A DNA stretch of 64,000 nucleotides from contig NC_045129.1 in NCBI RefSeq assembly GCF_007655135.1, positions 20,930,274 to 20,994,273 on the forward strand. Reading direction: 5' to 3'. This stretch comes from Punica granatum. Taxonomy: Eukaryota > Streptophyta > Magnoliopsida > Myrtales > Lythraceae. Both the position numbers and the translations under genes were made by a program. Below, one piece after another: positions 44,106-54,900 of the stretch. The notes below the pieces were generated by a model, which was not told the DNA's origin, did no database searches, and saw only the letters and a program-made list of their open reading frames with translations. The first letter of the stretch is position 1, and the number at the start of each line of letters is the position of its first letter.

Positions 44106-44251
44106 TACGGTCACCCACCTCGGGGCCGCACCTCTCAACCTAAAGGGGAAGAGCTCTCCTTTTGCCACGACCGCTCCAAAGGGTTTCCGATCGTACCTCT
44201 CTTTTTCCCTAGCTTTTGCCTAGGCCGCCCCAAAAGGGGTTTTCGACCTAG
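44106..44251 (-). ncRNA. Hairpin cluster of element D (GCAAAA tails)
   Basis: Three stems on the minus strand: 44251-44220 (CTAGGTCG/CGGCCTAG outer, CCCC-TTTT-GGGG inner); 44194-44167 (ACGATCG/CGGTCGT); 44130-44106 (TGCGG/CCGTA). Each is followed by GCAAAAG. Homologous to the clusters of B and C, with fewer stems. Confidence 0.6.
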
Positions 44252-45790
44252 CGGGCTCGATTCTTTTATCTCTCGAGTTTGCAAGGGAGAAGGGTTCGAA
44301 GGAGTCAACCTCCGAGTGCATTCTTTTCAGTCTCCGTCGAGGAATTGTGTTGGCCGCTCCCCATTTGTTGGGGTTCATTGATTTCTCAAGATTGGCGGCG
44401 CCGGAGTTTGAATCTTGGCGGTGCCTTGTTTTGTTCATTGGCGGATTTTTCCCGCGTCTTTTCTCTTTCTCTACGTTGGCGGGTTTTTCCCGCTTCTTTT
44501 CGCTCTGTTTTTTCTTGCAGCTGGGGTTTGTTTTGTGCCCCGTGTCTTTGTTTGGAACTCCTCAAATTTGCATCGCCGAGGTCGCTTTGATGTGCTTCGC
44601 CTCGTGGAGACTCATTGCGTGTTGCTAGCCCTATTTTATGAGGACCAGCTTTCTTGGAAGTTTTGACTCTCATGCATTTGAAAGGTGAACTTCGTGTCAT
44701 TTGCCTTTGCAAACTTTACATGTGAATTTCCCCTGTTGTCTGAAAGAAAACGTAGAATTGCCTCATGTGGAATAGTGAACCGAGGTTGCCTCGGTGCGAA
44801 TGTTGAACGGGAATGCCCCGGTCTTCATTTGTTGAAATGGCCCGGGCAGGCGCCTTGTGCGATTGTTGCCCCCAGTCATAACTTGTTGCTCTTACAATGT
44901 GTGCTTTTCTGAGGGCACCCGCTGTTGAAGTCGATGGATGTTCAAGGAAGACGGTTGCATCGATGCTGAGTGATTCACTCAATTGTCCTCGTCTTCGGCT
45001 TCGTAGGGGGTACCTCATCGTCGGACATCTCCTTCGTCGAAGTATAAGGAAAAGGTTCGAGATAAGTTCTTGGGGAAGCATAAACTCGCGCATCGCCCTT
45101 CGCTTGTGGTCAATGTGCCCCTGTGAAGGATGACAAAAAAGACAATGTATTAGGCGATTATGCGGGGGAATATGTGGTAAGAAATATGGGGTGGTCCCAT
45201 GGGAAAATCCCTTTTTGTCCCGCCCGCGACCCATGGGGTGCCGCGTGCAGACGACATTTGTTTCCGGGAATCTGGTCATCACCACTCTGGAGTCGTTAGA
45301 CCGTGACTGGGGCTCACATAAGCATGTTTTCCCTAGTTGCGAGTAGGCATATGCAATCGTCCTAGGGAAGGCTCGAGGAGCCGGGTCCCACGGGGACAAG
45401 CGAGTCGAACATGTCCGACAGAACTAATAGGGCGTCTTCGAGACTGTCCGAATGCTCCATTTGAAGGATTTGTTCATGTCGTTTGTGGGAGTGGATTAAA
45501 GCAAAAGAGAGTTTTAAAGAAAATTGCGCGTGTTGCCCCAGTGTTTAGTCGGTGGCGACGGCAGAGGGCGGGTAGGACCCATTCTTTGGTCGGGAGCGCG
45601 ACGGTGCTGGTGCCCACTGTTGCAGGCGGGTGGGTCATGCTCTGTTTGTGGAGCTGTCACTTTCGGTCTTTGCAGTGAAAGGATTAGACTTGCTCCTCAG
45701 ATTATCGCTTAGATGAATTGGAATCCAAGTCGATTTTGGACTTCAAATGAGCCTAAAAGCAGTAAGTGCATGGTGTCAAAACCTGGAAGC
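44252..45790 (-). other. D internal region where pol would be expected, no gene
   Basis: No RT, RNase H or integrase motif in any frame. A small run of hairpin words (CCGAGG-TTG-CCTCGG at 44780, CGGG-AATG-CCCCG at 44808, then GCCCGGGC) repeats about every 28 bp near 44771-44870. Confidence 0.5.
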
Positions 45791-46316
45791 AATAAATGCT
45801 GGGCCAGGGCCCGAAAACAGTAAATGCAGAGCCGGAACCCGATGCATGGCTTGAACCCAATGCAGTAAATGCAGGGCCGGAGCCCGGTGCAGTAAATGCA
45901 ATAAATGCAGGGTTGGAGCTCGATGCAGGGCTTGAGCCCAATGCAGTAAATGCAGGGCCGAAGCCTGATGCAGGACCTGAGCCCAATGCAGTAAATACAG
46001 GGCCGGAGCCCAATGTAGTAAATCCAGGACCGGAGCCCGATGTACTCAATACAGGGCCGGAGCCCAATGCAGTAAATGAAGGGCCGGAGCCCGGTGCAGT
46101 AAAAGCAGGGCCGGAGCGCAATGCAGTAAATGCAGGGCCGGAGCTCGATGCAGGATCTAAGCCCAATGCAGTAAATGCAGGGCCGGAGCCCAATGCAGGG
46201 TCTGAGCCCAATGCGGTAAATGCAGGGCCGGAGCCCGATGTTGTAAATGCAGGGCCGAAGCCCAATGCAGTAAATGCAGGGCCGGTGCCCGATGCAGTAA
46301 ATGCGATAAATGCATG
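45791..46316 (-). repeat. 27-bp minisatellite in element D (about 19 copies)
   Basis: The plus-strand unit is GCAGTAAATGCAGGGCCGG followed by AGCCCAAT. GGGC-CGGA-GCCC is a 4-bp-stem hairpin. In element sense the spacer reads TTTACTGCATT. Since 27 is a multiple of three, the long frames on both strands are artefacts. Confidence 0.95.
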
Positions 46317-46920
46317 CATGATAGGAAAGTGCAAGAAATGCGAAAGCAAAGGTCAATGTTGAGGAACAGCGCAGGGCGCTGCAAAGCGGTGACTATGATT
46401 TGCTTGCGATCTTTGTGGAGAGAGGGTGGGAGCTCAGTGTTGAAATCCCAAGGAGCTGGATGAAAGACGTTTGTTATCTCAATTGTGGTCGTTCAGAATT
46501 CAGGCTGCCTTCTTGTTGGGGGTTTCCTGCAATGGGGAATGGAAAAACAATGAATGAGCAAAAACTGTTCGCAGTTTTGACGCAAAGAGGTGGGAATCGA
46601 ACTTGCCTGGTAGGCGTCATGCGAGCACGGGAAGGGATATGCACCGGGGTGTCAAGAGCGTAGAGACATGCTCGCACGACGCTAAAGGGCGTACTCAGTT
46701 GCGCTGGTGGAAATGCTTAATTGCGCCGAGAGACATGTGCTCGGCTATGCGATGACGCGCCTTGTGGTGCGGGGCGGGTGACAGGGATGGACTCTGCCTC
46801 TAGTCATGGCACATCTTGACGTAAAGACCACAGTGGGTCTAACTGGGAATGCGAGCACAACTTGCCTGGCGAGAAGGAATGCATGATAGCTGTAAAACAA
46901 TAAATAAATGGAAAGCTTGC
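46317..46920 (-). other. D internal region downstream of ORF1, no gene
   Basis: No coding motif. On the minus strand TTTATTTATTGTTTTACAG ending at 46890 looks like a 3' splice site. Confidence 0.45.
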
Positions 46921-47021
46921 TATGCATGAATTTTCGAAAGCTAATGCTGTCATTCGCACTGATTAAGGAAGCTTTAAAATACGATGCAAATTTTAGGAAA
47001 ACCAATCCTAAGTTCATCTTC
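46921..47021 (-). repeat. Downstream arm of ORF1-flanking inverted repeat (element D)
   Basis: AATCCTAAGTTCATCTTC (47004-47021) and GCTGTCATTCGCACTG (46945-46960) are complementary at 16/18 and 13/16 bases to the arm at 48585-48621, with a third weaker block at 46921-46939. The first two blocks are 43 nt apart here and 3 nt apart in the other arm. Confidence 0.82.
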
Positions 47022-47093
47022 CATCGCATTAGGGAACAAATGAGCATTGCCGTGGAAAGCGACAATCCTAGGCTTAGGGCCCCGATAACTATC

Positions 47094-48566
47094 CTAAGGT
47101 GGGTATGCTTGTCCTCGAGCCCTTTTTCTAGATTTTTCCAAAGTAATGTTCACCCGTGCCAATTCCTGATCACGTCTCTGCAATTTTGCGCGGGCCTGAG
47201 CGAGCTCCTTCTAGAGTTGGCTCTGATCAGTGAGTTGTTCATCCCTCTCTGCAACTAGTTGGCGGAGGGAATCTCTTTCAGCCTTGAGACTAGCAAGCTC
47301 AATCTGAACAGCCATGGAAGGTGCTTCAGGTGACGTCTGATCCGCGGGTCGTGATGCATCATCTTGCACGGGAGGACCCCATCGGTGGAAGTGCAAGATG
47401 TATTCCTCCGTAGCCTGGAAATGCTGCTCATCCTGAGTGGGGAATTCAGGAAAATATGGATGCTCGGTGATTATAGTGCGCCATGCTGCTAATGCCTGTT
47501 CAATTTCACTTTGGCGATCTACGGACTTCTGGTCCTCCCGCCAAGTGTATTCGAACCTGGTTCGTGCCGTATCCTCGGGGATCGTCTTTAAGCCACCGAG
47601 CTGCCTCATTACCCGCGATGGGAAGTAGTTGGTGGACCCTGCATGACTAATGAGTAGGATTCCGTAAAAATCGGTGCATTTGAGAGCCATGGGTCCGAGT
47701 GGCATCCACGCGACACGCCACTTAAAGCTCCTAGGAGACATCTTGCGAAAAACCTTCATCCACTCATTAATCTTGCGTTCTTCCACTTACACGAAAGGTA
47801 GCAATCGAGAAATGACTGATTCTTGGTTAGTGAAATACATAACCGGGCGTACAAGACCAAAGGAGTATGCATGACTCTGAAGCCAAATTTGCAAAAGGAT
47901 AGGGGATCCTCTTATCCTTCGGTCGCGTGTTTTCAAGACACGGTCGAGGGACCGAATAGTCTCGGTTACGAGGGCCACCTCATACCCGTGTCCTCCGACC
48001 ACTTGGAGGACAACGCTAGCCAATGCTGCATCGATTAAAGCACGCGAACGAGGGAACATAATGGTCCCAAAAATTAACAGTAAGAAAGCGTGGCATAAAT
48101 CTTTCCGAATAAAATTCCCTTGAACTTTGCATGCCCGGGTTTTAATAAAAAGAATAAGTTTCTCGATTGCTATCTCCGTACCCCCTGAATATGCGAGTTC
48201 TGCATGCAAGTGGGAGGTGTGGACCCCGAGTAGGCGCGAAACCAAAGTAGGCCGAGTTGTGCAGAAGTTGGGCTTTATGATATCGTTAGCAGACATGGTG
48301 CGACCGAGGAGGGTGCGATATTCCTCGATTGTGGGCGTGAGCTCATTGCCCTGGATGTTGAAAACAGCATAATCCGGGTTCCAAAAAGTAATGGCTGCTT
48401 CAAGGAAATTCCAATCAACGTTTCGGGTGGGCAACAGAGGTACGTCTCCGATGAAAGCGATGATGTAGTCCCGATCGATTTGGCGCAGGGTTGTCCATAT
48501 CTGAGTAATTTCCTCGAGAGGTGGCGTGATTCTTTCGAGGCGCAGACAAGCAACTGAATGCGACAT
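47094..48566 (-). pseudogene. ORF1 of element D, diverged, two in-frame stops
   Basis: ATG complementary to 48564-48566, preceded by TTGGTAAGGG. The frame is continuous for 491 codons to the stop at 47094-47096, interrupted only by TAA at 47787-47789 and TAG at 47211-47213, with no frameshift. It shares the B ORF1 layout (GDVPLL, DWNFLEAAITFW, HAFLLLIFGTIMFP, LQIWL, GPMALK, QLGGLKTIPED, C-terminal charged coiled coil) at what looks like 35-40% identity, so it is a separate old lineage. Survival of the frame through that divergence suggests past selection. Function unknown. It is the only protein-coding remnant in D. Confidence 0.85.
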
Positions 48567-48584
48567 CCCTTACCAAGATGAAAG

Positions 48585-48648
48585 GAAGATCAACTTAGGA
48601 CTCATCAATGCGAACGACATCCTAATTTTGGAAATTGCATGATGCATG
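48585..48648 (-). repeat. Upstream arm of ORF1-flanking inverted repeat (element D)
   Basis: GAAGATCAACTTAGGACT (48585-48602), 3 nt, then CAATGCGAACGACATC (48606-48621), and a weaker block to 48648. It ends 18 nt before the ORF1 ATG in element sense. It pairs with 46921-47021. Confidence 0.82.
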
Positions 48649-48929
48649 TGTGCAGAAAGATAAATGCCCACGGCTTAATGTTTTGGTACAAGGTACAAGT
48701 TCTAAAAATGAAAAAGACTTGAAGTGGCGCGCAGGCCGACCCGACGGACTAATGTTTGAACCTGTTGGAGGATTTTATGGAGGCTCCTACAAGATGCATG
48801 GTTTAGTCCTACAAGGACCGTGCTACCTATGGATGGGGGCCCCCAACTCAAGGGGATCAATTCCTTGAAATCGGGAGGGGAGCTTTGGGGGCCTAATCGA
48901 CGGTCCAACCGTGCGACGTACCCTTACTC
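48649..48929 (-). other. 5' UTR of element D next to ORF1
   Basis: 48835-48930 is similar to B 23079-23180 in reverse orientation (GGGGATCAATTCCTTGAAAT; CCTTACTCGGA), which fixes D's orientation and shows that the following array sits in the 5' UTR. No gene. Confidence 0.7.
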
Positions 48930-51900
48930 GGACGCGAAGTCCGGGGACGCGATGTCCTGAAAACAGTAAAGTGGACGCGGAGTCCGGAAAGCAATAACCG
49001 GACGCGAAGTCCGGGGACGCGATGTCCTGAAAGCAGTAAAGTGGACACGGAGTCCGGAAAGCAATAACCGGACGCAAAGTCCGGGGACGCGAAGTCCTGA
49101 AAGCAGTAAAGTGGACGCGTAATCCGGAAAGCAATAACCGGACGCGAATTCCTGAAAGCAGCAAACAGGACGCGGAGTCCGGAAAGCAATAAGCGGACGC
49201 AAATTCCGGGGACGCGAAGTCCTGAAAGCAGTAAAGTGGACGCGGAGTCCGGAAAGTAGTAACCGGACGCGGAGTCCGGGGACGCGAAGTCCTGAAAGCA
49301 GTAAAGTGGACGCGGAGTCCAAAAAGCAATAACTGGACGCAAAGTCCGGGGACGCGAATTCCTGAAAGCAGTAAAGTGGACGCGGAGTCCAGAAAGCAGC
49401 AACCGGATGTAAAGACCGGGGACGCGAAGTCCTGAAAGCAATAAAGTGGACGCGGAGTCCAGAAAGCAATAACCGGACGCAAAGTCCGGGGACGCGAATT
49501 CCGGGGACGCGAAGTCCTGAAAGCAGTAAAATGGACGCGGAGGCCGGAAAGCAATAACTGGACGCAAAGTCCGGGGATGCGAAGTCCTGAAAGCAGTAAA
49601 GTGGACGCGGAGTTCGGAAAGCCATAACCGGGGATGCGAAGTCCTGAAGGTAGTAAAGTGGACGCGGAGTCTTGAAAGCTGTAACCGGACGCAAAGTCCG
49701 GGGACGCGAAGTCCGGAACCCAGTAAAGTGGACGCGGAGTCCAGAAAGCAATAACCGGACGCAAAGTCCGGGGACGCGAAGTCCTGAAAGCAGTAAAATG
49801 GACGCGGAGTCCGGAAAGCAATAAACGGACGCAAATTCCGGGGACGCGAAGACCTGAAAGCAGTAAAATGGACGCGGAGTCCAGAAAGTAATAACCGGAC
49901 GCAAAGTCCGGGGACGCGAAGTCCTGAAAGCAGTAAAGTCGAAGTGGTGTCCGGAAAGTAGTAACCGGACACAGAGTCCGGGGACACGAAGTCCTGAAAG
50001 CAGTAAAGTGGACGCGGAGTCTAGAAAGCAATAACCGGACGCAAAGTCCGGGGACGCAAAGTCCTGAAAGCAGTAAAGTGGACGCGTAGTCCAGAAAGCA
50101 GTAACCGGATGCAAAGTCCGGGGACGCGAAGTCCTGAAAGCAGTAAAGTGGACGCGGAGTCCGGAAAGTAATAACCGTACGCAAAGTCCGGGGACAGAAA
50201 GTCCGGGGACGCGAAATCCTGAAAGCAGTAAAAAGGATGTGGAGTCCGGAAAGCAATAACCGTACGCAAAGTCCGGGGACGCGAAGTCCTGAAAGCAGTA
50301 ATGTGGACGCGGAGTCCTAAAAGCATTAACCGGACGCAAAGTCCGGGGACGCGAAGTCCTGAAAGCAGTAAAGTGGACGCGGAGTCCGAAAACCAATAAC
50401 CGGACGCAAAGTCCGGGGACGCGAAGTCCGGAAAGCAGTAAAATGGACGCGGAGTCCGGAAAGTAATAACCGGACGCAAAGTCCGGGGACGCGAAGTCCT
50501 GAAAGCAGTAAAGTGGACGCGGAGTTCGGAAAGCCATAACCGGACGCGAAGTCCGGGGACGCGAAGTCTGGGGACGCGAAGTCCTGAAGGGAGTAAAGTG
50601 GACGCGGAGTCTTAAACGCAGTAACCGGACGCAAATTCCGGGGACGTGAAGTCTCGAACGCAGTAAAGTGGACGCGGAGTCCAGAAAGCAATAAGCAGAC
50701 GCAAATTCCGGTGACGAGATGTCCTGAAAGCAGTAAAATGGACGCGGAGTCCGGAAAGCAATAACCGGACGCGAAGTCCGGGGACGCGAAGTCCTGAAAG
50801 CAGTAAAGTGGACGCGGAGTCCAGAAAGCAATAACCGGACGCGAAGTCCTGAAAGCAATAAAGTGGACGCGGAGTCTAGAAAGCACTAACCGGACGCAAA
50901 GTCCGGGGACGCGAAGTCCTGAAAGCAGTAAAGTGGACGCGGAGTCCGGAAAGCAATAACCGGACGCAAAGTCCGGGGACGCGAAGTCCTGAAGGCAGTA
51001 AAGTGGACGAGGAGTCCTGAAAGCAGTAACCGGACGCAAAGTCCGGGGACGCGAAGTCCTGAACGCAGTAAAGTGGACGCGGAGTCCAGAAAGCACTAAC
51101 CGGACGCAAAGTCCGGGGACGCGAAGTCCTGAAAACAGTAAAGTGGACACGTAATCCGGAAAGCAATAACCGGACGCAATGTCCGGGGACGCGAAGTGCT
51201 GAAAGCAGTAAAGTGGACGCGGAGTCCAGAAAGCAATAACCGGACGCGAAGTCCTGAAAGCAGTAAAGTGGACGCGGAGTCCAGAAAGCACTAACCGGAC
51301 GCAAATTCCGGGGACGCGAAGTCCTGAAAGCAGTAAAGTGGACGCGGAGTCCGGAAAGCAATAACCGGACGGAAAGTCTGGGGACACGAAGTCCTGAAGG
51401 CAGTAAAGTGGACGAGGAGTCCTGAAAGCAGTAACCGGACGCAAAGTCCGGGGACGCGAAGTCCTGAAAGCAGTAAAGTGGACGCGGAGTCCAGAAAGCA
51501 CTAACCGGACGCTAAGTCCGGGGACGCGAAGTCCTGAAAACAGTAAAGTGGACGCGTAATCCGGAAAGCAATAACCGGACGCAAAGTCCGGCGACGCGAA
51601 GTCCTGAAAGCTGTAAAGTCGACGCGGAGTCCGGAAAGTAGTAACCGGACACGGAGTCCGGGGACGCGAAGTCCTGGAAGCAGTAAAGTGGACGCGGAGT
51701 CGAGAAAGCAATAACCGGACGCAAAGTCCGGGGACGCGAAGTCCTGAAAGCAGTAAAGTGGACGCGTAGTCCAGAAAGCAGTAACCGGATGCAAAGTCCG
51801 GGGACGCGAAGTCCTGAAAGCAGTAAAGTGGACGCGTAGTCCGTAAAGCAATAACCGGACGCAAAGTCTGGGGACGCGAAGTCCGGGGACGCGAATTCCT

Positions 51901-54900
51901 GAAACCAGTAAAATGGACGCGGAGTCCGGAAAGGAATAACCGGACGCAAAATCCGGGGACGCGAAGTCCTGAAAGCAGTAAAGTGGACGCGGAGTCCTGA
52001 AAGCAGTAACCGGACGCAAAGTCTGGGGACGCGAAGTCCTGAAAGCAGTAAAATGGATGCGGAGTCCAGAAAGCACTAACCGGACGCAAAGTCTGGGGAC
52101 GCGAAGTCCTGAAAGCAGTAAAGTAGACGCGGAGTCCAGAAAGCACTAACCGGACGCAAAGTCCAGGGACGCGAAGTCCTGAAAGCAGTAAAGTGGATGC
52201 GGAGTCTGGAAAGCAATAACCGGACGAAAAGTCCGGGGACGCGAAGTCCGGGGACGCGAAGTCCGGGGACGCGAAGTCCTGAAAGCAGTAAAATGGACGC
52301 GGAGTCCGGAAAGCAACAACCGGACGCAAAGTACGGGGACGCGAAGTCCTGAAAGAAGTAAAGTGGACGCGGAGTCCTGAAAGCAGTAATCGGACGCAAA
52401 GTCCGAGGACGCGAAGTCCTGAAAGCAGTAAAGTGGACGCGGTGTCCAGAAAGCCCTAACCGGACGCAAAGTCCGGGGACGCGAAGTTCTGAAAGGAGTA
52501 AAGTGGACGCGGAGTCCGGAAAGCAATAACCGGACGCAAAGTCCGGGGACGCGAAGTCCTGAAGGCAGTAAAGTGGACGCAGAGTCTTGAAAGCGGTAAC
52601 CGGACGCAAAGTCCGGGGACGCGACATCCTGAAGGCAGTAAATTGGACGCGGAGTCCTGAAATCGGTAACCGGACGCAAAGTCCGGGGACGCGAAGTCCT
52701 GAAAGCAGTAAAGTGGACGCGGAGTCCTGAATGCAGTAACTAGACGCAAAGTCCGGGGACGCGATGTCCTGAAAGCAGTAAAGTGGCCGCGGAGTCCAGA
52801 AAGCACTAACCGGACGCAAAGTCCGGGGACGCAAAGTCCTGAAAGCAGTAAAATGGACGCGGAGTCCAGAAAGCAATAACCGGACGCAAAGTCCGGGGAT
52901 CTGAAGTCCTGAAAGCAGTAAAGTGGATGCGGAGTTCGGAAAGCCATAACCGGACGCAAAGTCTGGGGACGCGAAGTCCGGGGATGCGAAATTCTGAAGG
53001 TAGTAAAGTGGACGCGGAGTCTTGAAAGCTTTAACCGGACGCAAAGTCCGGGGACGCGAAGTTTGGAACGCAGTAAAGTGGACGCGGAGTCCAGAAAGCA
53101 ATAACCGGACGCAAAGTCCGGGGACGCGAAGTCCTGAAAGCAGTCAAATGGACGTGGAGTCCGGAAAGAAATAACCGGACGCAAATTCCGAGGACGCGAA
53201 GTCCTTAAAGCAGTAAAATGGACGCGGAGTCCGGAAAGCAATAACCGGACGCAAAGTCCGGGGACGCGAAGTTCAGAACGCAGTAAAGTGGACGCGGAGT
53301 CCAGAAAGCAATAACCGGACGCAAAGTCCGGGGACGCGAAGTCCTGAAAGGAGCAAAGTGGACGCGTAATCAGGAAAGCAATAACCGGAAGCAAAGTCCG
53401 GGGACGCGAAGTCCTGAAAGCAGTAAAATGGACGCGGAGTCCGGAAAGAAATAAGCGGACCCAAATTCCGAGGACGCGAAGACCTGAAAGCAGTAAAATG
53501 GACGCGGAGTCCGGAAAGCAACAACCGGACGCAAAGTACGGGGACGCGAAGTCCTGAAAGAAGTAAAGTGGACGCGGAGTCCGGAAAGTAATAACCGGAC
53601 GCAAAGTCCGGGGACGCGAAGTCCTGAAGGCAGTAAAGTGGACGCAGAGTCTTGAAAGCGGTAACCGGACGCAAAGTCCGGGGACGCGACGTCCTGAAGG
53701 CAGTAAATTGGACGCGGAGTCCTGAAAGCGGTAACCGGACGCAAAGTCCGGGGACGCGAAGTCCTGAAAGCAGTAAAGTGGACGCGGAGTCCTGAAAGCA
53801 GTAACCGGACGCAAAGTCCGGGGACACGAAGTCTTGAAAGCAGTAAAGTGGACGCGGAGTCCAAAAAGCACTAACCGGACGCAAAGTCTGGGGACGCGAA
53901 GTCCTGAAAGCAGTAAAATGGACGCGGAGTCTGGAAAGCAACAACCGGAAGCAAAGTACGGGGACGCGAAGTCCTGAAAGAAGTAAAGTGGACGCGGAGT
54001 CCTGAAATCAATAATCGGACGCAAAGTCCGAGGACGCGAAGTCCTGAAAGCAGTAAAGTGGACGTGGTGTCCAGAAAGCCCTAACCGGACGCAAAGTCCG
54101 GGGACGCGAAGTCCTGAAAGGAGTAAAGTGGACGCGGAGCCCGGAAAGCAATAACCGGACGCAAAGTCCGGGGACGCGAAGTCCTGAAGACAGTAAAGTG
54201 GACGCGGAGTCCTGAAAGCGGTAACCGGACGCAAAGTCCGGGGACGCGAAGTCCTGAAGGCAGTAAAGTGGACGCGGAGTCCTGAAAGCGGTAACCGGAC
54301 GCAAAGTCCGGGGACGCGAAGTCCTGAAAGCAGTAAAGTGGACGCGGAGTCCGGAAAGCAATTACCGGACCGAATGTCCGGGGACGCGAAGTCCGGGGAT
54401 GCGAAGTCCTGAAAGCAGTAAAATGAACGCGGTGTCCAGAAAGCCCTAACCGGACGCAAAGTCCGGGGACGCGAAGTCCTGAAAGGAGTAAAGTGGACGC
54501 GGAATCCGGAAAGCAATAACCAGATGCAAAGTCCGGGGACGCGAAGTCCTGAAGGCAGTAAAGTGGACGCGGAGTCCTGAAAGCGGTAACCGGACGCAAA
54601 GTCCGGGGACGCGAAGTCCTGAAAGCAGTAAAGTGGACGCGGAGTCCTGAATGCAGTAAGCGGACGCAAAGTCCGGGGACGCGAAGTCCTGAAAGCAGTA
54701 AAGTGGCCGCGGAGTCCAGAAAGCACTAACCGGACGCAAAGTCCTGGGATGCGAAGTCCTGAAAGCAGTAAAGTGGACGCGGAGTTCGGAAAGCCATAAC
54801 CAGGGATGCGAAGTCCTGAAGGTAGTAAAGTGGACGCGGAGTCTTGAAACCTGTAACCAGACGCAAAGTCCGGGGACGCGAAATCCGGAACCCAGTAAAG

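Noticed and set aside
44091..45678. Short frames of 60-227 codons in D where pol is missing
   Set aside because: Overlap on both strands and match none of the gag, protease, RT, RNase H or integrase motifs.
45709..46362. Repetitive frames on both strands that resemble low-complexity proteins
   Set aside because: Translation of the 27-bp minisatellite (period divisible by three).
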